A stretch of DNA of 64,000 nucleotides from Haloferax prahovense DSM 18310 (GTDB lineage Archaea; Halobacteriota; Halobacteria; Halobacteriales; Haloferacaceae): the NCBI RefSeq assembly GCF_000336815.1, contig NZ_AOLG01000029.1:99236-163235 (forward strand), given 5' to 3'. The notes beneath the pieces are model-generated. The model made no database searches. It was not told the origin of the DNA and worked only from the letters and a program-made list of their open reading frames with translations. Position 1 is the first letter of the stretch. Every line of letters begins with the position of its first letter. This document shows, piece after piece, positions 1 to 9,129 of this stretch. The position numbers were made by a program, and so were the translations under genes.

Positions 1-2
1 GG

Positions 3-797
<795 letters not shown>

Positions 798-815
798 GCG
801 GCCGCCTTCGGCCGC
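798..815 (+). terminator. GC hairpin directly after acs stop
   Basis: A perfect 7-bp inverted repeat (GCGGCCG / CGGCCGC) with a 4-base loop begins at the base after the acs stop codon. It could act in termination or in stabilising the 3' end. There is no T-run, so a classical intrinsic terminator is not shown. Confidence 0.4.
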
Positions 816-852
816 CCGTATTGAGCGTAACTACGAGACGACCAACCGATCT

Positions 853-1290
853 ATGTCACGCGAATCAACCGAGTCAGAAATTGACTCACACACCACGAGC
901 ACCGACCGGAGCACAGCTCCCGAACACGACGAGGTAGACTACCTGTCGAGGGAGGTGAACCTGCTGAAACCGAGCACCCCGTTCATGCGAGACCACCTGA
1001 AAATAATCTGGGCCGGATTCATCGCGTGGGCGCTCCTCACGTTCGGACCGCCGGTGCTCACCTACTTCGCACCGGCGACGATGACCGCGGAGCTTCCGGT
1101 CATCGGCTTCCCGGCGCACTACTTCCTCGTCGCCGTGTTGTCGCCGACCAGCTCACTCGTCCTCGCGTTCGTCTATTCCCGCAAGCGCGACCAACTCGAC
1201 AGGCGGTACGGCATCGACCACGCGGCCTCGAAGTCGCGCTCGAAGAGTGAGAGCGAGGCCGCCGTCACCGACGGAGGGAGCGTCGAATGA
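853..1290 (+). CDS. DUF4212-type small subunit of sodium:solute symporter
   Basis: 145 residues. A hydrophilic, acidic N-terminal stretch of about 55 residues is followed by two hydrophobic segments (about residues 56-77 and 92-111) and a charged tail. The layout and the sequence around FMRDHLKIIWAGFIAW resemble the DUF4212 proteins encoded immediately before SSS-family permeases. Its stop overlaps the start of the permease gene in an ATGA arrangement at 1287-1290, so the two are probably translationally coupled and form one transporter. The role of the small subunit is not established. Confidence 0.8.
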   Translation: MSRESTESEIDSHTTSTDRSTAPEHDEVDYLSREVNLLKPSTPFMRDHLKIIWAGFIAWALLTFGPPVLTYFAPATMTAELPVIGFPAHYFLVAVLSPTSSLVLAFVYSRKRDQLDRRYGIDHAASKSRSKSESEAAVTDGGSVE

Positions 1291-2936
1291 CTGCGAGCGT
1301 GTTCCTCCAGTCGGGCGACCTGCTCCCCGAGGCGCTCAACATCTCGTTCAAACTCGTGCCGGCCATCATGGTCGTCGGGATGTTGGCCCTGTTTCTCGCC
1401 ATCGGCTACGTGTTCAAGGTCGCCGACACGGAGGGCATGTGGGTCGCCGGCCGGTCCATCGGAAACGTCGAAAACGGGATGGCAATCGGCGCGAACTGGA
1501 TGTCGGCGGCGTCGTACCTCGGATTAGCGGGATTGGTCGCCCTCGCGGGCTTCTACGGGCTCGCGTTCATCATCGGCTGGACGGCCGGGTACTTCGTCCT
1601 CCTCATCTTCCTGGCCGCGCAGATGCGTCGGTTCGGGAAGTACACGGCGCCCGACTTCGTCGGCGACCGATTCAACTCCGATACGGCGCGGGCGATCGGC
1701 GCGCTGACGACCATCCTCATCGGGTTCGTCTACTCGGTCGGACAGGCCCGCGGGATGGGCCTCGTCGGACTGTACGTCTTCGGGACCGACTACGTCACGA
1801 TGGTCGTCGTCATGATGGCGATTACGGTCGGCTACCTGACTATCTCCGGCATGATGGGTGCGACCAAGAACATGGCCGTCCAGTACGTCATCCTCATCGT
1901 CGCGTTCCTGACGGCCGTCTACGTCGTCGGGTTCACCGGCGGCTACTCGACCGTCCTCCCGCAAATCGAATACGGCCAGCTCATCGGCGAGTTGTCGGCC
2001 GAGTTCTCCGAACCGTTCGCTAACGCGGGGTTCTACCTCTGGATCGCCACGGCGTTCTCGCTCATCTTCGGGACCTGCGGGCTCCCGCACGTGCTGGTGC
2101 GGTTCTACACCGTCGAAAACGAGAAGACGGCGCGTCAGTCGACCGTTTGGGGGCTGTTTTTCATCCTGCTTTTGTACTGGAGCGCCCCGGCGCTGGCGGC
2201 CTTCGGTGTCGACCTCTACGACGCCTCCCAGTACGGCCCGACGTTCGCGGCCAACGGCGGCATGAGCGGCGGTGAGGGCGACCTCATCGTGGTGCTCGCG
2301 GCGCAGCTTTCGAACCTGCCGACGTGGTTCGTTGGCCTCGTGGCGGCCGGGGGTATCGCCGCCGCCATCGCGACGACGGCGGGGCTGTTCATCACCGCCT
2401 CGTCCGCCGTCTCCCACGACATCTACACGAACATCATCAACCCCGACGCGACCCAGCGCCAGCAGGTGTTCGTCGGTCGCGCGACCATCGTCGCGCTCGG
2501 TATCATCGTGACGATAACCGCGTTCGACCCGCCCGCGCTCGTCGGCGAACTGGTCGCGCTCGCGTTCTCGCTCGCGGCCATCGTGCTGTTCCCGATGTTC
2601 TTCCTCGGCCTCTGGTGGGAGAACACCAATCGTCAGGGCGCCCTCGCCGGTATGAGCGTCGGCCTCGCGCTCTGGGTCGCCGCGGTGGTCAACGACCTCA
2701 TCTTCCACTTCAGCGACGCCTTCGCCGAGTTCGTGCCGGCCATCGGCGCGGCGCTCGTCGGCACGCCGCTGGTGTTCGTCATCACCATCGCCGTCTCGAT
2801 GGCGACGGACGAACCGCCGGAGCGAATCAAGAAGATGGTTCGGCAGTGTCACAGCCCCGAACCGATGGGTCAGCAACAGTCCGCAGAAGACGTGGTCATG
2901 AGCGCAGACGGAGGGCAGTCCCCCGCGGACGACTAA
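1287..2936 (+). CDS. Sodium:solute symporter (SSS family, acetate permease-like)
   Basis: 549 residues with about 13 hydrophobic segments and a hydrophilic C-terminal tail of some 45 residues, the usual size for the family. Motifs such as ANWMSAASYLGLAGL near the N terminus and the TAGLFITASSAVSHDIYTN segment match ActP-like members of the solute:sodium symporter family. It follows acs and the DUF4212 subunit and precedes a UspA gene, an arrangement consistent with acetate or other short carboxylate import. The exact substrate is inferred from context only. Confidence 0.88.
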   Translation: MTASVFLQSGDLLPEALNISFKLVPAIMVVGMLALFLAIGYVFKVADTEGMWVAGRSIGNVENGMAIGANWMSAASYLGLAGLVALAGFYGLAFIIGWTAGYFVLLIFLAAQMRRFGKYTAPDFVGDRFNSDTARAIGALTTILIGFVYSVGQARGMGLVGLYVFGTDYVTMVVVMMAITVGYLTISGMMGATKNMAVQYVILIVAFLTAVYVVGFTGGYSTVLPQIEYGQLIGELSAEFSEPFANAGFYLWIATAFSLIFGTCGLPHVLVRFYTVENEKTARQSTVWGLFFILLLYWSAPALAAFGVDLYDASQYGPTFAANGGMSGGEGDLIVVLAAQLSNLPTWFVGLVAAGGIAAAIATTAGLFITASSAVSHDIYTNIINPDATQRQQVFVGRATIVALGIIVTITAFDPPALVGELVALAFSLAAIVLFPMFFLGLWWENTNRQGALAGMSVGLALWVAAVVNDLIFHFSDAFAEFVPAIGAALVGTPLVFVITIAVSMATDEPPERIKKMVRQCHSPEPMGQQQSAEDVVMSADGGQSPADD

Positions 2937-2939
2937 CCA

Positions 2940-3416
2940 ATGTACGAACATATCCTCATTCCGACTGACGGAAGCGACGCGGCGGAGTACGCCGTCGAAC
3001 AGGCGGTCGACATCGCGTCGAAGTACGGGGCGACAGTCCACGCGCTGTACGTCGTCGACGTGGACGCCACCAGCTATTCGCTGGGAACGGAGCAGGTCGA
3101 CCGCATCCGACAGGGCCGCCTCGACGACATGCCCGAAGTGAAGGAGGCGGCCGACAAGGCGACGGGGTACGTCGCCGACGCCGCAACCGAGCACGGACTG
3201 GCCGTCCGCGAACACGTCGTTGCGGGCGAACCGGCGCGAGCCATCAGGAAGTTCGTCGAGGACAACGACATCGACCTCGTCGTGATGGGCTCTCACGGCC
3301 GCTCCGGGCTCTCCCGGGTCGTCCTCGGAAGCGTGACCGAACGCGTCCTGCGGCGGACCCGACTTCCGGTGCTCGTCGTCGACGTCCACGAAAAGGAAGC
3401 GGAAGCAGAAGCGTAA
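2940..3416 (+). CDS. Universal stress protein (UspA family)
   Basis: 158 residues, a single Usp domain. The start YEHILIPTDGSDAAEYAVEQA is typical, and the C-terminal part holds the nucleotide-binding pattern GSHGRSGLSRVVLGSVTE (about residues 118-135). The gene begins three bases after the symporter stop, so it is part of the same transcription unit. Usp proteins next to transporters are common in haloarchaea and may modulate transport, but no direct role can be read from the sequence. Confidence 0.9.
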   Translation: MYEHILIPTDGSDAAEYAVEQAVDIASKYGATVHALYVVDVDATSYSLGTEQVDRIRQGRLDDMPEVKEAADKATGYVADAATEHGLAVREHVVAGEPARAIRKFVEDNDIDLVVMGSHGRSGLSRVVLGSVTERVLRRTRLPVLVVDVHEKEAEAEA

Positions 3417-3419
3417 CCG

Positions 3420-3488
3420 ATGTACGACACCACCCACGCGAGGACGACCACGCCACTCGGGGCTCCCGACGGGGTGACCCGCCGATGA
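3420..3488 (+). CDS. Possible 22-residue coupled small ORF
   Basis: A short ATG-started frame (begins MYDTTHARTTTP) starts three bases after the UspA stop. It ends in an ATGA overlap with the following membrane-protein gene. The tight spacing on both sides is the argument for translation; the peptide is hydrophilic and resembles nothing I know. It could simply be spacer sequence that serves to couple translation to the next gene. Confidence 0.35.
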   Translation: MYDTTHARTTTPLGAPDGVTRR

Positions 3489-3700
3489 GCCTCGCGGAGA
3501 CGATTCGCACCCACGTGCGCGAACACCGCTCGGGAATGCTGACCGACCTGCTGTTCGCCCTCGTGTGGGTGACGGTCGTTTCGGTCCTGTTCGACGTGCT
3601 CGACGGCCCACAGTGGGCGTTCTACCTCTGTATGGGTGCGGGCGTCGTCGCGTACTTCGGCTTTTTCGCCTCGGTCGAAGCCGTCCGCGGGCAGCGCTGA
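3485..3700 (+). CDS. Small membrane protein, 71 aa
   Basis: Two hydrophobic segments (about residues 20-38 and 45-64) after a short amphipathic start, ending in a basic tail. It is the last gene of the acs/symporter unit, overlapping the 22-residue ORF by four bases. I do not recognise the family. Its position suggests an accessory membrane component or an unrelated passenger of the operon. Confidence 0.65.
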   Translation: MSLAETIRTHVREHRSGMLTDLLFALVWVTVVSVLFDVLDGPQWAFYLCMGAGVVAYFGFFASVEAVRGQR

Positions 3701-3772
3701 CGCCGGATTCACTCCCGGACTATCTTCTCGTACGGATTCGGGGCGGTTACGGGTTCGCGCTCGCCGGCGCGG

Positions 3773-4216
3773 TCACTCGTTCGTCGCCGTCGGTGACGGC
3801 GGGTCGGACGTCGTCAGCGCCGCGCCGACCCTCGCGCCCGCTGCGCCGAGGAGCGCGGACAGGCCGAACCCGAGCAGGCCGACGGCGACGACCCCGCCGA
3901 GCACCATCAACCAGCCGGCGACGACGAACCACGTCGGACCGGACAGTCCGGTCGCGAACGCAAGCACGTCGAACAGTACCCAGAGGATGGGAAGGCCACC
4001 GACGAGTCCCGTCCGAACACCGACGCCGGTCGCCGTCCCGTGCCGCCGCTTCGCCAGCGCGCCGACGACGAGCCCGGCGAAGAACACCGCGGTGAGGGAC
4101 ATCGCCGACCGTCCGTCGAGATAGCTCCACGAGACGAACGCCGCCGCGACGAGGCCGCCGGCGAGGGTGTACCGCCGTCGCCACGACAGTTCGCCTGGAG
4201 GGCTATGGTTTTCCAT
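3773..4216 (-). CDS. Haloarchaeal membrane protein (DUF5518-like)
   Basis: 147 residues with four hydrophobic segments (about 18-36, 40-56, 72-90 and 97-125). The motif GLVGGLPILWVLFD resembles DUF5518-type haloarchaeal membrane proteins, but this assignment is tentative. The start MENHSPPG lies just downstream of an AT-rich promoter-like stretch (4217-4250). It converges with the acs unit. Function unknown. Confidence 0.65.
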   Translation of the reverse strand: MENHSPPGELSWRRRYTLAGGLVAAAFVSWSYLDGRSAMSLTAVFFAGLVVGALAKRRHGTATGVGVRTGLVGGLPILWVLFDVLAFATGLSGPTWFVVAGWLMVLGGVVAVGLLGFGLSALLGAAGARVGAALTTSDPPSPTATNE

Positions 4217-4285
4217 ACGCCCAATAATGTATACTATCTAATAACTCTGTGGACGACCCGTCGAAAAGAGTGGACCGCTCCGCGG

Positions 4286-7200
4286 CTACTCGTCGCGCGC
4301 CCGCCGCCGGTAGGCGACGCCCAGTCCGGCGGCCAACAGGACGGCGACGACGACGGCAATCGCCCACCTGGCGCTGTCGCCGTCTCCGGACCTATCGTCG
4401 GCGTCGTCGTCCGCCCCGTCGACCGACGCCGCCGTCTGAGCCGCTTGCGGCTCTTCGACGGTGATGCTGCCGACGACCTGTTCGCCGACCGCGAGTTCGT
4501 ACGTCCCGGGCTCGTCGAAGGCGTAGCTGAGCGTGGCCGTCCCGTTCTGGAACGCGCCGAGTTCGACGGTCCCGCCGGCGACGCGCTCGCCGTCGGCCAG
4601 TAAATCGAGCGCGTGGACTCCGCCCGCGCCGCCGATGTTCGACACGTCGACCGCGATTTCGACCGCTTGACCGACCGACACGCTCGTCTCGGTGACTTCG
4701 GCGGCGGTCGTCTCGAAGACGGGGACGGTCGAGCCGATGGTAAACAGCGACAGGCCCGGCGAGGTCGCCTCGAAGACGTAGTGCGTCTCGGACTCCTCGA
4801 CGAGGCTTGCGTCGAGCTTGCGCCACTGCGTGTGCTCGTCGCGGTAGAGCGCGACCGAATCCGGGCTGATACCCGTCGTCTCGAAGTAGCGCTTTCGCAC
4901 GCTGAAGGTGAACGTCACGTCCTCGATGTCGTCATCGTGTATCGAGTGGTTGACCACGACGTAGCCCGCCGAGGTCGCGCCCGTCTCGCGCTGGAAGCGC
5001 TCGCCCGTGGCCTCGTCGTCGGCCGCCTCGTACGTCGTGACGTTCAGCGTGAAGTCCTCGCCGCTGTTCACGTTCATCGAGAGCTGTGCGACCGAGATGT
5101 TTTCGGCGGCGGGCGAGGCCGACCCGTCCGCTGCTTCGGCGGAGTCGTTGGTTGCGTCGGTCCCGGTCGTTCCGTTCTCGACCGCCCCGGTCTCGGTGTC
5201 GTTCGCGACCGGTTCCAGCGCGATGACGACGGCGCGGCTCGTGTCGACGTTTCTGACCGACACGTTCGACCGCTTACTCGTGCCTTCGCCCTTCGTGTCG
5301 ACGACGACCTCTGAGTCACCGCCAGTCGCCTCGGAGGACTCCGATGTCGACGACGAGGACGAAGACGAGGACGACGATGATGACGAGGACGACGATTCGG
5401 CGTTCACGGTCACGGTCGCCGTGTCCGACCCGACGTTGCCGGCGGCGTCGGTCACGGTCAGCGTGACGGTGTAGGTCCCGGTCGAGTCGTAGCTGTGCGT
5501 CTCGGAGGCGTTCGTCGAGTTCGACCCGTCGCCGAAGTCCCACTCGTAGGCGTCGATTGCTCCCTTGTCGGTGGAGCCGCTGGCGTCGAACTCGACCGCG
5601 TCGCCCCGCGTGACCGACTTGTTGCCGCCGGCGTCGGCGGCGGGTGCGGTCGTGTCGTTGACGGTGACGACCAGCGAATCGGAATCGGCGTTGTCGCCGC
5701 CGTCGGTCACAGTCAGCACCACGGCGTACGTTCCGGGGTCGGCGAACGTGTGGTTCGGAGTCGCCCCCGTCGCGTTCGCGGAGCCGTCGCCGAAGTCCCA
5801 CTCGTAGGTGGCGATTGCCCCGTTATCCGCCGAGGCCGAGCCGTCGAAACTGACGGCGGTGTCCTCGTCGGCCGTCTGGTTCGTTCCGACGGAGGCCGTC
5901 GGCGAAGTCGTGTCGTCGACCGTCACGGTGAGCGTGTCGAACGCGGTGTTCCCGACGGTGTCGGTCACGTTCAGGACGACGGTGTAGGTCCCGGGGTCGG
6001 CGAAGGTGTGGGTCGCGTTCTCGCCCGTGGCGTTCGCGGAGCCGTCGCCGAAGTCCCACTCGTACGAGTCGATTGCCGAAGCGTCGACCGACCCGCTCGC
6101 GTTGAACTCGACGGCGGTGTCCTCGTCGACCGTCTGGTTCACCCCGGCGTCGGCGGCGGGTGCGGTCGTGTCGTCGACCGTGACGACGAGCGAGTCGGAA
6201 TCGGCGTTGTCGCCGCCGTCGGTCACGGTCAGGCTGACGGTGTACGTTCCGGGGTCGGCGAACGCGTGGGTCACGTCCTCGCCCGTGACGTTCGCGGAGC
6301 CATCGCCGAAGTCCCACTCGTAGGCGTCGATTGCTCCGTTGTCGGTGGAGGCCGAGCCGTCGAAACTGACGGCGGTGTCCTCGTCGACCGTCTGATTCAC
6401 CCCGGCGTCGGCGGCGGGTGCGGTCGTGTCGTTGACGGTGACGACCAGCGAGTCGGTCTCCTCGTTCCCCGCGGCGTCGGCGGCGGTGAACGTCGCCGTG
6501 TACGTTCCGGGGTCGGCGAAGGTGTGAGTCGCGTTCTCGCCCGTCTCGTTCGCGGAGCCGTCGCCGAAGTCCCACGACGTGCTCGTGACGCCGACGGCGT
6601 CGGTCGCCGTCGCGTTGAAATCGAGCGCGACGTCCTCGTCGACGGTCGCGTCCTCGCCCGCGTCGACGGCGGGCGCGACCGTATCGATAGTGACGCTGTC
6701 GGACGCGTTTCCGGCCCCGTCTTGCTCGTCAGCGTTCTCGGCGGTGCGGACCGTGGCGGTGTACGTGCCGTCGGTTCCGGTCTCGTACGGCGACGCGAGC
6801 GCGTACGTGTACGGGTCGGTTCCCGACTCCGAGAAGTCGCCCTCGGTGAACGTCGTCGAACTCGGTCCCGAGACAGAGACGGAGATGTTCGTCAGGCGCT
6901 GCGACGAGTCGAACGACACCGAGAGGTTCTGTCCCGAAGGGTTCGTCGCGGCGACCGCCGAGACGGCCGGTGCCGGTTCCGCGAGCGCGTGGAACTGGCT
7001 GCTGCTGCCGTAGTAGAGGTAGCCGTTCCACGCGAGCGGCGTCGGATAGAGGGTGCTCACCGGCGAGTCGTACGACCAGCGCTCGGTGCCGTCGGTCGCG
7101 TTGAACGCGTGGACGGTGTCGTTACCGAAATCCGAGATGTAGAGCACGTCGCCCGCGACGACCGGCGCGCCGCGGAAACCGCTCCCCGACGCGTTCCAGA

Positions 7201-8434
7201 GTCTGCTTCCGTCGTCGGCGTCGAGCGCGACGAGCTCGCCGCCGCGGCTCCCGGCGTAGACGACGCCGTCGGCGTACACCTGACTCGAATCCACGTCCCC
7301 CGGCATTGAGTAGTTCCAGCGCTCGGTGCCGTCGGTCGCGTTTATCGCGTACACTCTCCCGGTTCCGCCGGTTGGGCCCGCCGTGCTATCGCTCCCGACG
7401 AACACCGTGTCGTTCGCGACCGTCGGGTCCGACTGGCTCTCGTCGAGGAGCGTGTAGTTCCAGATTTTCGCCCCGGTGGTGGCGTTCAGCGCGGTCAAGT
7501 TATCGTCGTTACCCGACACGTAGACGGTGCCGTCGACGACCGCGGGGTTCGACTCCACCAGCACCGGTTGGTACATCGTGTAGTACCAGAGTTCTTCGCC
7601 GGTCTCGGCGTCCACCGCGGTCAGGTTCCCGTCGTTGCTTCCGAAGTAGACGACGCCGTCGACGACCGCGGAGGCCGACCGGACGTTCGTCTGCGTCTCG
7701 TAGCTCCAGATTTCGGTGCCGTCAGTTGCGTTTATCGCGTGTAGCTTGTAGTCGTTGCTTCCGAGGTAGAGCACGCCGTTTGCGTACGCGGGCGTGGTCC
7801 ACGTCGACCCCGAAGCGCCGCCGGGCGTCGCGTTCCACTTCTCCTCGCCCGTTTCGGGGTCTAACGCGTAAAGACTGCCGCCGTCGTGAAAGGCGGTGTA
7901 AAGCGTGTCGCCCACGATGGTCGGCTGCATCACCTGCGGAGTCATGTCGGTGATGTTCCACGCCTCCACGGGTTCCGTGAGCGGCCCCGTCTGATTCGGG
8001 TAGTAGCCGAGGTTGCCCGGTCCGCCGTGGAACTTCGCGTTGGCCTCCTCGACGGTCACGGTCTGCGCGGCGAGTCCCCCGGCGGCGACGTCGTAGGTCC
8101 CCGCCCCCCAGAGCGTCTTCGTGAACGTGACCTGTTCGGTCGCGCCCGCGCTGAGGGTCCCGGTTTGGTACGCCGCGACGTCGCCGTCGACGGTGAGCGT
8201 CGTGTTGTACGACTGTTGTGTCCCGCCGCCGTTCTCGACGGTGACGTTCACGGTGACGGCGCTTCCCTCGTAGAGCGTCGTCGGCGTCACCGAGAGGTTC
8301 GTATACGAGATATCCGCGCCATTCGCGACCGCCGATGCGCCGACCGGAACCCACGCGACGAGCGAAATCACCGTCACGAGCGTCAGAAGGAGCGTGTTGG
8401 CCTGCTGTCGCGTTATCCGTGGTCTCTGCGTCAC
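4286..8434 (-). CDS. Large surface protein: PQQ propeller, five PKD domains, PGF-pre-PGF
   Basis: 1382 residues. In order: signal peptide (about 1-35); CARDB-like domain (45-130); PQQ/YfgL-type beta-propeller with repeated ALNATTG/ATDGTE W units (131-484); Ig-like region (490-590); five PKD domains each with WDFGDGS (about 590-1010); a run of some 16 serines (about 1012-1032); PGF-pre-PGF domain (about 1042-1232); second CARDB-like domain (1237-1327); and one transmembrane helix (about 1354-1376) followed by RRRARDE. It is clearly an exported, membrane-anchored cell-surface protein, rich in NxT/NxS glycosylation sequons. The PGF-pre-PGF domain usually occurs in proteins ending in PGF-CTERM; here no PGF motif precedes the last helix. 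Possible roles are adhesion or ligand binding; no enzymatic residues were recognised. Confidence 0.88.
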   Translation of the reverse strand: MTQRPRITRQQANTLLLTLVTVISLVAWVPVGASAVANGADISYTNLSVTPTTLYEGSAVTVNVTVENGGGTQQSYNTTLTVDGDVAAYQTGTLSAGATEQVTFTKTLWGAGTYDVAAGGLAAQTVTVEEANAKFHGGPGNLGYYPNQTGPLTEPVEAWNITDMTPQVMQPTIVGDTLYTAFHDGGSLYALDPETGEEKWNATPGGASGSTWTTPAYANGVLYLGSNDYKLHAINATDGTEIWSYETQTNVRSASAVVDGVVYFGSNDGNLTAVDAETGEELWYYTMYQPVLVESNPAVVDGTVYVSGNDDNLTALNATTGAKIWNYTLLDESQSDPTVANDTVFVGSDSTAGPTGGTGRVYAINATDGTERWNYSMPGDVDSSQVYADGVVYAGSRGGELVALDADDGSRLWNASGSGFRGAPVVAGDVLYISDFGNDTVHAFNATDGTERWSYDSPVSTLYPTPLAWNGYLYYGSSSQFHALAEPAPAVSAVAATNPSGQNLSVSFDSSQRLTNISVSVSGPSSTTFTEGDFSESGTDPYTYALASPYETGTDGTYTATVRTAENADEQDGAGNASDSVTIDTVAPAVDAGEDATVDEDVALDFNATATDAVGVTSTSWDFGDGSANETGENATHTFADPGTYTATFTAADAAGNEETDSLVVTVNDTTAPAADAGVNQTVDEDTAVSFDGSASTDNGAIDAYEWDFGDGSANVTGEDVTHAFADPGTYTVSLTVTDGGDNADSDSLVVTVDDTTAPAADAGVNQTVDEDTAVEFNASGSVDASAIDSYEWDFGDGSANATGENATHTFADPGTYTVVLNVTDTVGNTAFDTLTVTVDDTTSPTASVGTNQTADEDTAVSFDGSASADNGAIATYEWDFGDGSANATGATPNHTFADPGTYAVVLTVTDGGDNADSDSLVVTVNDTTAPAADAGGNKSVTRGDAVEFDASGSTDKGAIDAYEWDFGDGSNSTNASETHSYDSTGTYTVTLTVTDAAGNVGSDTATVTVNAESSSSSSSSSSSSSSSSTSESSEATGGDSEVVVDTKGEGTSKRSNVSVRNVDTSRAVVIALEPVANDTETGAVENGTTGTDATNDSAEAADGSASPAAENISVAQLSMNVNSGEDFTLNVTTYEAADDEATGERFQRETGATSAGYVVVNHSIHDDDIEDVTFTFSVRKRYFETTGISPDSVALYRDEHTQWRKLDASLVEESETHYVFEATSPGLSLFTIGSTVPVFETTAAEVTETSVSVGQAVEIAVDVSNIGGAGGVHALDLLADGERVAGGTVELGAFQNGTATLSYAFDEPGTYELAVGEQVVGSITVEEPQAAQTAASVDGADDDADDRSGDGDSARWAIAVVVAVLLAAGLGVAYRRRARDE

Positions 8435-8812
8435 CTGCTGTTCGCCTCCCTGTCCGCCGCAACCTTCCCTGTGGTTCCCTTCGATGTCATTTCCCTGCCG
8501 AATTCGGTTTCACCACCGATAATCAGGCGATTCAGACTGTCTGGGTACGGATATAATAATATCGTATAAAACCGGAGTGTACCGTGTAAATATTATCGCA
8601 GACGGACGAGAGACATTGTAGCTAATGCTACTAGGAAACACTATCATCTGTAGTGAAGACCGGGCTTTGCTCTACTATGCCAATACAGCACTCCAAACTT
8701 GTATTTTCGAAATACAAAATACCATATTTAATATAGTAGTTTGAACAATCAACACTACTGGCGAAACTAAAATTATCAAATTGAAGATTTTAGCTAGCCG
8801 GATATACTATCT
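8435..8812. other. AT-rich intergenic stretch without gene
   Basis: About 380 bases, strikingly AT-rich from about 8550 to 8810, between the start of the surface-protein gene and the DUF1269 remnant. I see no coding frame. It may contain the promoter of the surface-protein gene (AT-rich around 8540-8580). The composition suggests an accessory or insertion-prone site. Confidence 0.6.
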
Positions 8813-9115
8813 ATGGTCCCTCCGTCTGAAGTCGGGCCGTTCGGACGTCTCGAAGTCAAACAGGCCCAGAGCCTCGTCGGCGTGGGCGCGCTCGGCGTGA
8901 AGTTCACCGATATCGGTATCGACGACGCGTTCATCGAAGAGGTCGCGAACACGGTCGACCCCGGCGACTCCGCGTTGTTCCTCCTGTCCCGCGCACAGAT
9001 GGCGCGAATCAGAGCGGGATTGTCCGACGACAAGTTCGAGATATCGAGACGAACCTCTCCCCGAGGACGAAGACCGACTCCGTGAGGCGTTCGCCGTTGA
9101 ACAGTTTGGCCGTTC
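8813..9115 (+). pseudogene. Decayed C-terminal remnant of a DUF1269 membrane protein
   Basis: The readable part GVKFTDIGIDDAFIEEV, NTVDPGDSALFLLSR and RIRAGLSDDKFEI matches the C-terminal half of DUF1269 proteins. The expected continuation is found only by changing frame twice: IETNLSP lies in one frame and EDEDRLREAFAVEQFG in the next (about 9040-9115). The N-terminal membrane-spanning part is missing and is replaced by unrelated residues (MVPPSEVGPFGRLEVKQAQ). Two frameshifts plus loss of the front half indicate a pseudogene. It borders an insertion sequence, which may explain the disruption. Confidence 0.7.
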
Positions 9116-9129
9116 TGGACCCTCATCGG

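Noticed and set aside
1524-3611. Long minus-strand open frame of 695 codons opposite the symporter and UspA genes
   Set aside because: Rich in Arg, Asp, Glu and Gly with no hydrophobic or family pattern; it mirrors the codon bias of the plus-strand genes and is a GC-rich shadow.
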